NCBI RefSeq assembly: GCF_001039355.2
Contig: NW_019773921.1
Location: forward strand, 1,865 to 27,369
Reading direction: 5' to 3'
DNA length: 25,505 nt
Source of the DNA: Lingula anatina
Taxonomy: Eukaryota > Brachiopoda > Lingulata > Lingulida > Lingulidae
Under the pieces are notes generated by a model. That model was not told where the DNA came from and did not search any database. It was given only the letters and a program-made list of their open reading frames with translations. The position numbers and the translations under genes are program-made. Positions within the stretch are counted from its first letter, which is position 1. Every line of letters begins with the position of its first letter. Positions 1-12,800 of the stretch are shown one piece after another.

Positions 1-51
1 CCTGCATGACCGTACAACAGTATGCTTTGCTCTTCTTCGTGAGCTTTTTAA

Positions 52-116
52 CATGTGCGTGCATGTTACACGTGCATGTTACACGTGCATGTCATACGTG
101 CGTGTTACACGTGCTT
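52..116. repeat. 13-bp tandem repeat containing CACGTG
   Basis: About five copies of a 13-base unit (GTTACACGTGCAT and variants) begin near 52. Most units contain the CACGTG or ACGTGC core. It could be a small minisatellite or, less likely, an E-box cluster. Confidence 0.7.
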
Positions 117-467
117 CAGTCAAAACTGTCACATCTTTTATTATGTCTCACACTGTTTATATAGTTTTAACCTCGATAAAGAAAGCCCTCCCTTACCCGA
201 GAAAAACACACCGCATACGCCTTCATGACAGTTTGCTCTAAAAAGGAGTCGAGTTGAAGGGTCTGGTATATTCTTCACCACATGCGTACGTATTTCGGCG
301 AGACGAGTACGTTAATATAAGTTATCAAATGAAATTAATATAGGATGTTAAACGTCCATATATTGTTCGCGTTTCCTCAATCCAAGTTTTTTCCAAGAAA
401 AACTTAACAACCCGTTCCATTTTACGCCTTCTCAGCTTCGTTTCCGCCAGTCGGGCGCTGGATTGGA

Positions 468-748
468 TTTTAGAGTCTAGGACTGCGTTCCTATGCCTAG
501 ATCGATCTAACAGGATCGGTCCATCTCCAAGGGGTTTCTCGCTAAATTGCTCTCAGCTTAAGCGGCTTAGATGTCCGGGACGCCTACCAAAGCTGCTAAA
601 CGATAGTTATTACCCCCTATCAGCTTCAGTAGGCGTGACAGACATCTAAGCCACTTTAGTTGATTGCAATTTAGCAAGAATCCCCTAGGAGATAGATTGA
701 TCCAAAGTTAGTACCCTAGGCTCTGGGAATGGTCTCTAGGGTTTAGAA
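468..748. mobile_element. Fold-back element, copy A
   Basis: Almost the whole segment is one imperfect palindrome centred near 608. For example AAGCGGCTTAGATGTC pairs with GACATCTAAGCC, CTCGCTAAATTGC pairs with GCAATTTAGCAAG, and GACGCCTAC pairs with GTAGGCGTGAC. There is no open frame. The same element occurs at 14400-14670. A transcript would fold into a hairpin of over 100 base pairs. Confidence 0.8.
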
Positions 749-878
749 TGATCAAATTTATCAAAACAGTCACCTTAGAATGTCTAAACATCCATTATGC
801 ACGTCTTTACCTCAAAAAGTTACGACTTTAGCGGCGGAGTAGAACCTGTGCAATATGTGTAATATGTATAACATTTAC

Positions 879-1113
879 AGGGGCAGATCCAGGATTTTTT
901 GAAGAGGGTCGGTTTTGGCGTGGGGTCCGGGGTCAGTTGAATGGACCGGAAAATATTTGGTATTTTAGAGGGCGAAAAGTGCCACTTGGTACGGATTAGA
1001 ACTACGATTCAGCTAGTAAAAAATTCTAATTTCAAGAAGGGGCCATTGGTGTGATTTTTTTCAGAAATCAAAGGGGAGTTAGGACCCCCTGACAACCCCC
1101 TAAATCTGCCACT
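879..1113. mobile_element. hAT-like non-autonomous element, second copy
   Basis: This 235-bp segment has the same AGGGGCAGATCCAGG start and AAATCTGCCACT end as the element at 10614-10901, and the same order of internal blocks. The flanks (ACATTTAC and CATTAATA) no longer match, so this copy is probably older or imprecisely bounded. Confidence 0.75.
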
Positions 1114-1150
1114 CATTAATAATATTACCAATCTTTGTCTGTTCAGTACT

Positions 1151-1199
1151 ACACTCACACACACACGCACACACACACACACACACACTCACACACACA
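1151..1199. repeat. (CA)n microsatellite
   Basis: Nearly pure CA repeat with a few G and T interruptions, directly after the hAT-like copy. Confidence 0.9.
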
Positions 1200-1889
1200 A
1201 TTGAGGACAGTACTTCAGCAAATAAGGTGTTTGTGAAAATCCAAGAGAAAAAAAAAGCGAAGTGCGAAATGTATGGTTTTCGTATTTGGAAGAGGTCCAT
1301 CTCTGGCAGAGAAAGTAACTCTTCGCGGGCTATGAAAAAGCAAAGGTTCTTCTTTCGCCACATGAAGTGAAATGACTTGCCAAAATTCCGCCTTTTTGTA
1401 AAATCTTAAGTAAGTTAAGAAGCTTGAATTTTGTCGGCAACTCAAAACACATTTTCCAAGACAAATTAATGTATACAAAATATACCACTACCAGAAATTA
1501 CTACTTTAACTCTTGTATAATATTCTATCCGATTGTGTTTGTTCTAGTTGTAACTTATAACCTTCATTTATAAGATTTGATAAATGTACAAAATATGGTG
1601 ACCTCTTGGCTCATGTATTGTATTTATTCCCGTAACGTCACGTCAATAAATAAATATTATACAATACCAGTGCCACCATTAACCTTTCGTGTCATGACTG
1701 CAATGTAAGTGGCTGTGTTATCGTCATTTCCTAGTCGTGACAACATTGACTGTGCGCTACCCTCAGCCTAAGAGAATAGGAGTGAACCTGCCTACGCCCA
1801 TCTGACCAAACACACCATCAGAAATAAAAGCAGAGTTTAGTTTCCAGAAGCCAACGAAACTTGGGCTGCGTTCTGCTCGTAATTGTAGC

Positions 1890-1914
1890 TATCTTATCTT
1901 ATCTTATCTTATCT
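1890..1914. repeat. (ATCTT)n microsatellite
   Basis: About five copies of the pentamer. Confidence 0.85.
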
Positions 1915-4212
1915 GGGGTAAAACTTCGGATTATTGCTGTTGTGTGGAGAATTTAATATACACAGCAAACTGATACTTTAAGTTTTCAGCGATTGGAGGG
2001 ATCAAAATTGATAAATCATATGATCCCACCCCATATGTCATCGTTTAAATCAAAATGTTGTTTATGCGTTCTCAGCGCCTCGCCCTCGCGCACACGTATG
2101 CACGTGCATGCACGTATACACAACTACGTTTCTTCCCGTTCGTAATATTTCCTCTACTGGTATAAGGGTTTAACTTACAGCTCTAATATCTTCTTATACC
2201 GTCCACAGCAACTCGATTCCAGAAGCCAAAACTTATTTAATCACATTTCTTTTGTTTCAGAAACATTCGGATCAAATATGAACGCTAACCGTGCGTGGCA
2301 ATGAGACCAATGACCGCATGCCGTGATAGAATTACTTTTTCATGTGTTTAAAAACTGCGAATCTTGAATTTAATAACCCCCTAAAGTCCATACCGTTCAA
2401 ATGTATGGCAAGGAATTACCAAGGTTACGGAAACAGCTATTATCCTAAATTCTGGGTTGCGACCCAGGGTTCGATATGCACCAGCCGGGTAAATTAGACC
2501 ACTTAAAAAGATGCTTACGCAATGAGGTTTCTTTTACGCAAAAAATGGGACTAGGCTGGGAGCGGAATGCCACGGGGTGGAAGCCTTTTCAAGTCGGCTT
2601 TTATTTTTTATTAACGTTCACCACTACACGCGCCATAGCGTTGTTGCATTGTTGCTCGAGTTTTCATTGCGTGAAACTATTGAGGTGATTTCAGTTATAA
2701 TACCCTAGTGATTCACGGAAGTTTGAATAGGTTAAGTCTTAAGCTTATATTTCACTTTTCTTGGCATTTTTCCCCTTAAATGCGGTTTCACGAGTAAAAA
2801 AAAGCAGTCTCTACCTCCCCGTTTTAAACATGAAAGGAAAAGGTGTAACACTGGGCGTGACGATTTCTTTTCAAGTTTTCCTGTTTTGTTTGAAAGGTAA
2901 ATTTGACATACCTTTCATTCAGGATATCATACTGTGTATGTCAACTACAACCTGGTGTATTTGACCAATAAACAAGTTCTAACATCAAAAGTGAAAATGC
3001 AACTTGAAGCAGTTTTTAGTAATAATTTTATACCTGTTAACATCTTTGGCTGGAGATCTTTTGAATGACTTCTACCGTGAAGTATATCTAGAATAATCAG
3101 ATATGTCATCCACACACATATGCACGAGCGATTTCAAGAAGCGCGTTCAAATCTCATAAATAAAAGACAAATATAGAAACCGAAAACAGAAATTCCTGAT
3201 TCGCATCAACGAGGGACCGCACGCAGCTAAAGAAACCAAGCGTACATTTCCAGAAAATCTTAATGGGGTTGTGCACGGCCAATACTGGTACAAAGGCCTT
3301 ATTTTACATCAGAGATTATCATTGAATTATTATTGCGCGATGGAGGTACCACTTTATCCTTGGACATATTATTTACTGCCCCTTACCTCCTTAAAACGAC
3401 AAGTTCAGAGCACGTAAGAACATACTTTACCACCCCTCAGCGTTCCTGGATACAAACTAATCTAGACAGCGTGAAAGCGGGGTTACTTTGTACTAACACA
3501 CCTCCGATAGTTGTGGTGAACCGGCAAAGTAACACATCGTCCCTTCTTAACAAGGCCCAGCTCCATGCAATATTTTTGAATTCTGTGAAAAAACATTTCA
3601 TAAATCCCCACGGCAAAGTATATTACCACGGTTCATTTGTGAAAACATTCTCCGGTCCCCTAAGGCAAATATTTATGGACAAAAATTAAGCGAATTGCGG
3701 GGAATAAAGTCAGTTATTAACAGAAGCAATCTGAGTCAACACTGCGAGGTGTGTAAGTGTGGATAGGAGTAAACTCCAGGACCTACCAGGAGCATAGAAA
3801 AGTCTGAGGTTATAATTTTATTTGATATTTTTCATTGTGATTGTTCAAAGTTAGTATCAGAAAGCAGATTGCCCTGGTTAAAGAGAGAACTAAATAAGAA
3901 ACAGTATTCTCCTCGTTACTGGACATCAGCTGTCACTGAACTGTGGTATGTACTATACCGTTATGTGAACATAAACAACTTTACCGGGAAAGACATTCTG
4001 TACAAAATGCAATATATTTTCAGAATGTACATTTTCATATTTATACAAATATGCGCGATAGTATACATCGCAATTATGACAATATCCTAAAAACAGCTGC
4101 TAAATATAAATATAGTCAATCTCTTATTCATAAAGATGTATATAACAATATATTATTTATAGCTGTTGATGCCTTATCACAGACGAGAGAATCAGTGGAA
4201 AAGTAACAGTTA

Positions 4213-4284
4213 AGGTCATTTTATGGAGGTCAAGGTCAGAACTATTATACTTGACCTTGACCTCATAGTGGTAATGATGACCTT
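4213..4284. repeat. Palindrome built from nuclear-receptor-type half-sites
   Basis: The inner arms GAGGTCAAGGTCA (4226-4238) and TGACCTTGACCTC (4252-4264) are perfect inverted repeats around 13 bases. The outer parts AAGGTCAT (4213-4220) and ATGACCTT (4277-4284) pair as well. Each inner arm contains TCAAGGTCA, the known extended half-site of the ERR/SF-1 receptor type. It lies about 380-450 bases beyond the stop codon of the PNGase F-like gene, so it may be in that gene's 3' UTR. It could equally be a small mobile-element relic. Confidence 0.6.
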
Positions 4285-4299
4285 CACCCACAATGGTCA

Positions 4300-4307
4300 T
4301 TTTTTAT
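4300..4307 (-). terminator. Candidate polyadenylation signal of the PNGase F-like gene
   Basis: TTTTTATT on the plus strand gives AATAAAAA on the minus strand, about 360 bases past the TAG at 4665. It is the first canonical AATAAA that I noticed downstream of this gene. Assignment is by position only. Confidence 0.35.
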
Positions 4308-4664
4308 TTCACACTAGAGCAGCAATTTGTTGTCATAAGATAAAGTGACTGGTCCAGCATTAATCACTTAGATGTTGGAATGCTTTTAAATATTTCTTAG
4401 TGATTAGAATTTGATATTACAATTGTGAAGCTCTTCGTATGCAGAAAAATCCTTGAACTTTAATCTCTGAATAAAATGAATCTGATAATACTGACTAATG
4501 TCAATGAGAGTGCAAATTTGTTTGTCAAAAGTAACCTGTATGATAAACACACAATAAAAGACTTTTTTCAGGGTTGATGTACTAGTAGTCGAGGTATTTC
4601 ACAATCATAACCCTGGATTGTATAACTGAACAGTTATATCTGTCACCATCTCAAGCACCTGTTA

Positions 4665-5457
4665 CTAAGTATATGTCACTAGATATGAGTAGAATATCAT
4701 GACCCCAGGGTTGTGTTGTGGGTTGGGGTCTCTTCCTTTATACCAGCCATAGTAAGAGACTGTGTTCACTTGTCCTATCTTCACTGCACTGGTTACATCT
4801 ATGACCTGAAGGAAAGTATCAGAATGCCAGACAGGGTCTAGTAATTGAAGGCAAGTGACTTAGTCTGCTCCCCATAATAGTGGAGTAACCTCACTGAGGT
4901 CTTAAATATTGACCTCTCTGCCACTAGTATGCAATCACTAACACACTGCCATCTCACCACTATAAAGTGTTCTGGTAATAGTAACAGTGTATTGATAGGG
5001 CAGGGCTTATATATAGTAGGAAGTCTGCATTATGGTTCAACTCGTTCTTAACAAAATAATGACACACTGCATGTGAACTTGAAGGGAACCATTAGGCCTT
5101 ACAAGACTGTTATGAAAGTACATGTACATGTAGCTACAAACATTTGACCAGTGTAGCATATAAAGTCATATAAAGCTAGGACCCAAAATCTATCTTCTGT
5201 CCTAGCTTAAAGGTATTTCATATTAGAATCAGAGAGAGAGAGAGAGAACCTACCCAAGGATCCACTTGCTGTCCGTCACACCAGCCATCTCTGCCATACA
5301 GCCAGGTGCCATGTTCATTGGGGGTGACCCCCTGGGGGACTCTGTCTGCACACCCCAAGGGGGTCCCTGCAAATAAAGTGACCTGAGGTGTACCATACAG
5401 GTTAGTCTGACTGTGCTACTGTTACAGGTTTTAGACACACACACACATGCTCACTAT

Positions 5458-5492
<35 letters not shown>

Positions 5493-7416
5493 AGGAGACA
5501 AATGTAGAAAGTACTCAGTGTATTTTACATGTACTTGGTAAATATCAGGCAAACATGCTGTCCAACATTTTTAAAAGTCTGAACAAAGTACTAAAATAAA
5601 AGCAGGGGAATCCAAATGAACTTAACCAAAAATCATGTATTGTACATGTATGTCCCCAGCTTATCATAACATGAAGATATTTTACAATTCATGGAAATGT
5701 ACTGGCCTTAGCCCATTGTATTTTATATACAGTATACTACATGTAATTCGACAAGTATAAATCGGTTTGTTCCAAAGTTAGGTTAGAAAATGTAGTTGAT
5801 AAGTGAATATACTATGTAGGTAATATATGGAGCTAAACTAAGCAAGATTAAAACATGCATTTCAGTCTCAAATCAATGGACTTACCTGCAGTGTCAAATG
5901 TTCTACTGTAAGTTTTCCCATTGACAACAAAGTGGTGCGATGTCGGACAAAACTCTCCACAACCATTCTCATCACTCCCATGCCCTGTGATCACTGACAC
6001 CAACTCCACCTATAGGAGAGAGAAAGTACTAATGCTGAAAAGATGCCTATAACCAAGAACTTAGATACTCCCGGTATGTTCCTATCTAGTTTTTTTTTTA
6101 CTGTAAAACACTATACTAGTATATTCCAAAAACATTAGATTACATCTATTCTTTTTAAATTTTCAAACCCCCCAACAATCAATATTTTAAACAATCTAAT
6201 ATGGTTTCTCAAATGTTTTAAAGATTACATTATATTATTTAAAGGAAGGCACAACTTTATGAAAATTATGAAAAATAATCTCACCTACCACAATAACATT
6301 AACATCACATCAGATAACATTATTTAACATTACTAGTCAGGAGTGAAGAATTACTGTTCTTTGACCCATGACAGCAAACCCACCTTCTTCACATTATTCT
6401 GAACATTAAATGAAATAGGCTGAAAGTGCTTATTGTAGTTTTTATCAAAGGTTGCCCCTGGCGACCATAATGGCTGAACTGTAGATGGTGTTGGAGTCAC
6501 ATCTGTAATGAAAAAGGATTTCAAAACATTTCAAAAGTTTTCGGCAACCACTTTACTCCTGCTGTCATTGTTGTCCTGTAAGTTTTCCCCCTAAAATATA
6601 TTGTTTAAAAAATGAAATTCCCTTGGCATATTTAATTGATAATTTAAAATAAAAGAACTGATGTAATTACTAATATCTCATAAGGACACCATTACATGCA
6701 TGGTACTAGTAAATAATACATGGCAGTACCCTGTACACCAGTAAATACTAGAATGTTTATACCTCTTACTTTTAAGTTATCTCGATATCCAACATTACTG
6801 GTACAGATCTCTGAGGACTTACCTTTATTTCTACACAGTCTGAGGTTCAATGAAGGCATCCAGGGCAGGGCCCAGGGGGCAGTCTTCATGGATATCTAAT
6901 ATTACAGATCTCTGAGGACTTACCTTTATTTCTACACAGTCTGAGGTTCAATGAAGGCATCCAGGGCAGGGCCCAGGGGGCAGTCTTCATGGTCAAGGTA
7001 CACTGACCATTGCTGGACTCAAGCAGGGGGCGGAGACTGGACACATCTGTCAGCCAGCGACCAATACGCCTGAGGTTTAGATATTAATAAAATAGTGAAA
7101 GCAAATAAGGGAGATGGAATCAAACAAGGGATTGAAACTCTGTGATGGAATCATACCTCTTAAAGGTATATTGTGGCATAGTCATGAAAGTTAAGTATTA
7201 AAATGAAGAACTTTCAGTTAAATTGCTGTGCAGTTATTTATTCTACATTAATAGCAATATGTTAACTTACAAAAATTAATGAACCAATTATCATGACAAT
7301 TTTGCAATTTACTTTGTCTAGCAATGAATCTTTGCCATACTTATGTCTCTTTGCTTTTGTTAAAAAAATTAATATGTTTCTTCTACATATCCATATCACC
7401 CAGGCCAAGCTCTCCT

Positions 7417-7471
<55 letters not shown>

Positions 7472-8586
7472 CTGCCTGTCTGTCTATATTATATTTTTCT
7501 CACTGAGGAATACCGTACGTGAAGAAACCACACCACCACAATCTTGTCTCTCTAGTAATACCTCCTGAAGGGGCTAATCCAACGTCCCAGCTCAGCATTA
7601 CACAGCTGTCCATCTGTCCTATTACAGCAGACATATAACTGGACGGTGTGGTCCCAGTGAGCGCAGTCCACGTCCCGCGTCCCCGGACACGACAGAGACA
7701 TGTCAAGTTCTATCCTGCTGTACTGATGCAGCTCTGTGATACACAGATGTGAAAAAGAATTAAATAAGTTACTGATGAAAGAGAGATAATTAAGAGATAA
7801 ATATCTATACTGTATACATTTATAAAGGTCATCAGCCTGTAGTTTACATAATATGTACACATATCTTTATTCTTTTTTTTTAGACCCAATATATCAGTCA
7901 ATATATGATAAATATGATTGCAGAAAAAAATGTAAATTTGAATGACCCTGTTGAATTTTTTTTGGGGCAGCATCTTTCAAATTTCAGTAGAGATTTGTAT
8001 AATATCTATGGTTAACATGAATTACACTTTGAGCAAAAAGTCAACAGTCAAATAAATTTACTACAGGGTAAAAAAAAAAATACAATACACTGCATAAAAC
8101 TGCCAAGGATTATCCTAAACTGATACAACGCATTTCACACTTAATTAACAAATTTACATTAGGCACCACATATGTACACGTCATAACTGACCATTGATGT
8201 TGGGTAACTTGACAGTTGCTACGGCTCCCTTGGCTCCCTGCATACGGGTGTGGTTGAATACAGGAATTACAGTACATGGACGAGAGAGTCTGGCATCTAG
8301 GAACTGTCTGTATGTGAACCTGTAACAACAATGACAACAGTGCTACATTGTCTGTATTCAAATCCATTAAAATATTGACAACAGTGTTACTTTACATAAA
8401 CCTGTGGCAGTAAGAACAACTGTTTTACATAAAACTGATAAAACAAATTAATGTTGCTACAGGCATTTCATCAAATTTTTGTATCAACTTGCTTCATTGT
8501 TTTATCAGAATCTGCATATACATGTACAACAGCAATATACAGCTCCTATGAAATGCTTTGCCAACTACACTTTTTGACTACTGTTG

Positions 8587-8637
<51 letters not shown>

Positions 8638-9825
8638 AGGGGAGAGAGAGAGATACCACTGTGCCTGCCAAGCCAGAAACTGCAGGGACGGGTAGAGGAA
8701 CCAGCCTGTCTCTGCCAGGAGCCCCCTGGTGTCAATTCCCACATAGAAGTTATCACTTGGTGTGTTCTGGAAGGATGCCATGACAGTCCCCAATTTCAAC
8801 CTGGAAATATTAAGACAATATTTTACAATATGTCAAGTTGTAAACTTCAATTAAAATAAATGCTTAACATCGTACATGTTCTTATTAATCTATATATGTT
8901 ATTAAATTAATACATCCTTAATTGTAATCATTTATCCTGCTAAATACAACGGTAGTAGTCACAATACTCAACTGAAGATAAAAATCAGAAACATATTGGA
9001 AGTGCTGTAGAAGAGAAGCAAATTAAAGCTTCTCTTCCAATGGTCTCTTTTATTAAACCACCTAATCCTCTGTGAAAGGGTAAAAATTTCACAAACTCTA
9101 GGTATGGATTCACCTGTTTATCAGTGAGCAAAAATGTTCATTAGCTTGGTAGTTGGACCATAAATGAAAATTATCAAACACAAGCCGAAAAAAACTTTCA
9201 TACCATTAGCTTAGTGAGTGTCAACATCAACTCACATCAGTCTGATGAAGGCCTACGTCCAGGCTGGCCATAAGCTAACAGTATGAAAGTTTTTCGGCTT
9301 GTGTTGGATAATAATATTTTCATTTATTATCACCTGTTCATTAGTCTAGTATTGTCAGTTCTGACCACAGTGGCAGGTATACTGAGTTGTACATCACACT
9401 GCTTCCCCACACACTTCATGTCAAAGACAGAGCTGTTAGGTTGTGCCTGAACTATCACACCTGCTGCACCTGACGCCTCCATACTGCTGATCTAGAGATA
9501 TACACAGGATGTTATATACATGTTATATATATATATATGTTTTGTATTATCAAAGACAGAGTTGTTAGGTTGTGCCTGCGCTATCACACCTGCTGCACCT
9601 GACGCCTCCATACTGCTGATCTGGAGATACACAGGATGTTATATATGTTATATGTTATCAAATTGTGCTTTTTATTTTCTCATATGAGATATAAGATTTC
9701 AACATTGCAAGTATGTGGTTCTTAAAGGATAATCTGGCATGATTTTCAGCAACATTAAAATTTTTCATCAACACTGATAACCTGCCAAACAATTTGAACC
9801 CAAATATTAAATTTTAGTATTTCAA

Positions 9826-9882
<57 letters not shown>

Positions 9883-12800
9883 CAAGCAAACAAATAAATA
9901 AATAGAATTAAAAATTAAAATCGATGGAATTAAAATTTAAAATTAAAATCTAAGGAATTTATCTTTAAAATTAGTAAACAGTTCAGCCAGTGGCTTGGTG
10001 TTCACCACAAACACACCTTATCAAAATAAGAACAATCACTCCCGTCAAGGACATAGGCTAGCATTCCTTTCACTGATGGCTCCTTCCTGCAGCCATTACC
10101 AAGGCCAAGCATGGACCTCACTGCCGTGCTCTTGTTTCCAAACACTGACACTGGGGATGGCAACCAGTCATAGTGAGCATCCAGACGCATCAGAACCTCA
10201 GGGACACCAACTAAAGATGATGAACAAATTATATCAAAGTTTAATCTTTATCAAACTGTAAGAATGTACTGCACAGTTTGAATCTTTTCATATAATTATG
10301 AAATTTGCACAAATTTCATGATTTCCATCAAATCACGTATTGCTGTTCAACACTGTGATTATTGCAGTAAATAAGGATTTCCATCACATCTTGTGTAATG
10401 ATAAATATGTAGCTAGAAAAAAATAATAATTAAGTCACTTCAGAATTGTTTACTTTTCTTTATCAATTTTTCACTGGTTATTGAGTAACAACTGAAATAG
10501 GAATAAAAATGAAAGAAATGGAAAAGCTTGCTCCTACAAATTCTTAATATAAAGCAATGACTTAACCGGTTTTTACCGGAGCAAGCTTACCTACATTAAC
10601 AACCAGTGTATACAGGGGCAGATCCAGTATCATTTGAAGGGGAGGGGGGTCAGTAGAAGGAAAAGCTGCCCCCCCCCTCTCCCTTGGCATGGGGTTTGGG
10701 GCCCAGTGAAGGGCCCCCAAAATTTTTGGTATTTTAAAGGGCGAATGGTGCCAATTGGTACACTGCAGAACTACTGTATGATTCAGCTTGTAAAATTTTT
10801 AATTTCAAAAAGGGACCATTGGTGCGATTTTTTTTCAGAAATTGAAAAAGGGAGGGGGGGGGGTGTCAGGACACAGAGACACCCTCCCTAAATCTGCCAC
10901 TGTGTATACACAATGAGGGATACCAGCCCGCTTGGCACCAGGTGTCGCTAGTGTGAATTCAGTCCTTCCCCAGTCGCCATTTTGGAAATAACATGTGTTG
11001 GACTGTGGCACTGGCCTTAATAAACTTGCCTCAGTATTGTTGTGTACCTAAATGTTAAAGTCGGCAAGGTGGGCATAATTTTCCTGAGGATTCAGGGCTT
11101 CGTTTGAAGTGAAGGGTTGCCCATGTCAACACACCTTGCATGTTAAAGGGACAGTTACAACTTGGCACAGGCACAGTACAGTAATTAGGCCCCTAAAGAT
11201 AGACGAGTTGCCTCAAAAAGAATACACGGAGAAAGGTTAATTGATCTTGGCAAAACTTATAAAGTTTTGGAAAGAGAGCTCCATAGCAAGAAAGTGCCCC
11301 TAGGAAGTATGATTTATCAAAGTGCGTTTTCTTATGTCCGCAATTTCAGAAGAGTTATCAGTAAATATACATAAGTGCCGGTAGCCTACTACCCGTATAA
11401 GGTTGTGTTATTAAGTAATATCCTTTTTTATTGATGTATTGAGCATGACCGGTAATGTTAATTAAATAATTNNNNNNNNNNNNNNNNNNNNNNNNNNNNN
11501 NNNNNNNNNNNNNNNNNNNNNNNNNNNNNNNNNNNNNNNNNNNNNNNNNNNNNNNNNNNNNNNNNNNNNNNNNNNNNNNNNNNNNNNNNNNNNNNNNNNN
11601 NNNNNNNNCCCCACAAACAGATCTTTGAATGTAAACACAACAAAATAGCAGAATGGGCGATTTGTAATGAACATCTGGCCTTCTAACTGAGTATAGTATT
11701 TGCGGGTTTTCTTTAGGCCCAAATTCGTGCACGAGATACACATTCCAAAAGGGGAAATCAGGTCCGGGTCCGACTGTCATGTGTCTGGAATGGTTTTGGA
11801 CACAACAATGATTCATACATTTTGTTTATATACTTCTTCTCTGTAGCTGCAATTATCTCTCCAAATCTGGAAGCAGTGATCCGCCATTGTCTCTCCTTGT
11901 GTCAGATTGCGCTCTTTCCTTGTTATAACTTGCTATGCTCAGTGTTCGCTGTTTGTTCCTCAACCTGAAATATTCATATCCCATTAAAGCATGGTAGATG
12001 GTTACAGCATTAAATAGTTTAGATACAATATTATAATTCTATGATGTCACACATCACCTAGTTTGATATTTGGGCCCGATTCTCAAAGACCTCTGTTTTC
12101 ACTTACATCATTCCCTCTATCCATGCTTTATTCTTTCATGGCACTTGGAAATAGTTGTTGTCCATCACAGCCGCCTGTAAGTCAGCTTTAGGGTAGGCAT
12201 AACTGGTGGCTACATCAATCTTTACCGCTGATGTGAAGTGATAGGTAAGATTCCTGAAGTAATCATTTTATCCTGCTCTTGAAGTTGACTGTCCTGGAGT
12301 CCTGAAATCGACAGCTTCAGGCTTTGCCCCCAATATATGGGCCTTCTTTGGGTAACCTTATAAAGAAAATAAATGAGTTCATTTATTAAGTATAAAAAAT
12401 CTTTGTCTTTCGTGCTACTTAAACAAAATATGAGCGTAAGCCTACTCGTACCTACAGTAGTCTACATGTACATAACATGTCAGATTTGACACACAAACCT
12501 CGACTAATTTTTTTATTTTTTCAAGGAAAATAGTTAGCATTCGTGTTTTTCAAGCACTGAATGAAAAAAAAACACATACCTTTCAGTCAATTCACATTTG
12601 CATCCAGATGTTATGGCACCACATTCAAGTAAAATGCGTTTGAGTTGGTTCACTGTCAGCGACGCGTGCACACGCTCCATGTTAAACTCTGGTGTAAAAC
12701 ATTGAGCGAGATTCTGCGAGACTTTAGAAGGACTGCTTTCACCCCCACGCCATCTAGCGGCATACCCTTAAAGCGGGTATTCCCCATTCCAGCCAAACAT

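Larger units (their letters stand above)
1114..4212. other. Intergenic, no supported gene
   Basis: AT-rich DNA with short repeats. AATAAATAAATA at about 1645 could end an upstream plus-strand transcript, but no coding exon is recognisable. The longest open frame (3333-3689, plus, 118 codons) has no family features and is within chance expectation for a sequence of this size. Confidence 0.6.

Noticed and set aside
2476-2964. Two plus-strand frames of 67-70 codons
   Set aside because: No family features; composition looks like translated non-coding AT-rich DNA.
3333-3689. 118-codon open frame on the plus strand
   Set aside because: No signal peptide, domain or clear splice context, and its length is near what chance gives across six frames of 25 kb.
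5231-5490. Regularly spaced short repeats as a CRISPR-like array
   Set aside because: They are simple AG and CA microsatellites without spacers, in an animal intron.
7293-7568. Ser-Leu repeat proteins on the plus strand
   Set aside because: Product of the CT microsatellite in intron 7.
8584-8859. Arg-Glu repeat protein on the plus strand
   Set aside because: Product of the GA microsatellite and the antisense of exon 5.
10634-10891. 85-codon frame on the plus strand
   Set aside because: Lies wholly inside the hAT-like MITE and has no transposase features.
11358-11816. Minus-strand frames running through the N block
   Set aside because: Translation across unknown bases carries no evidence.
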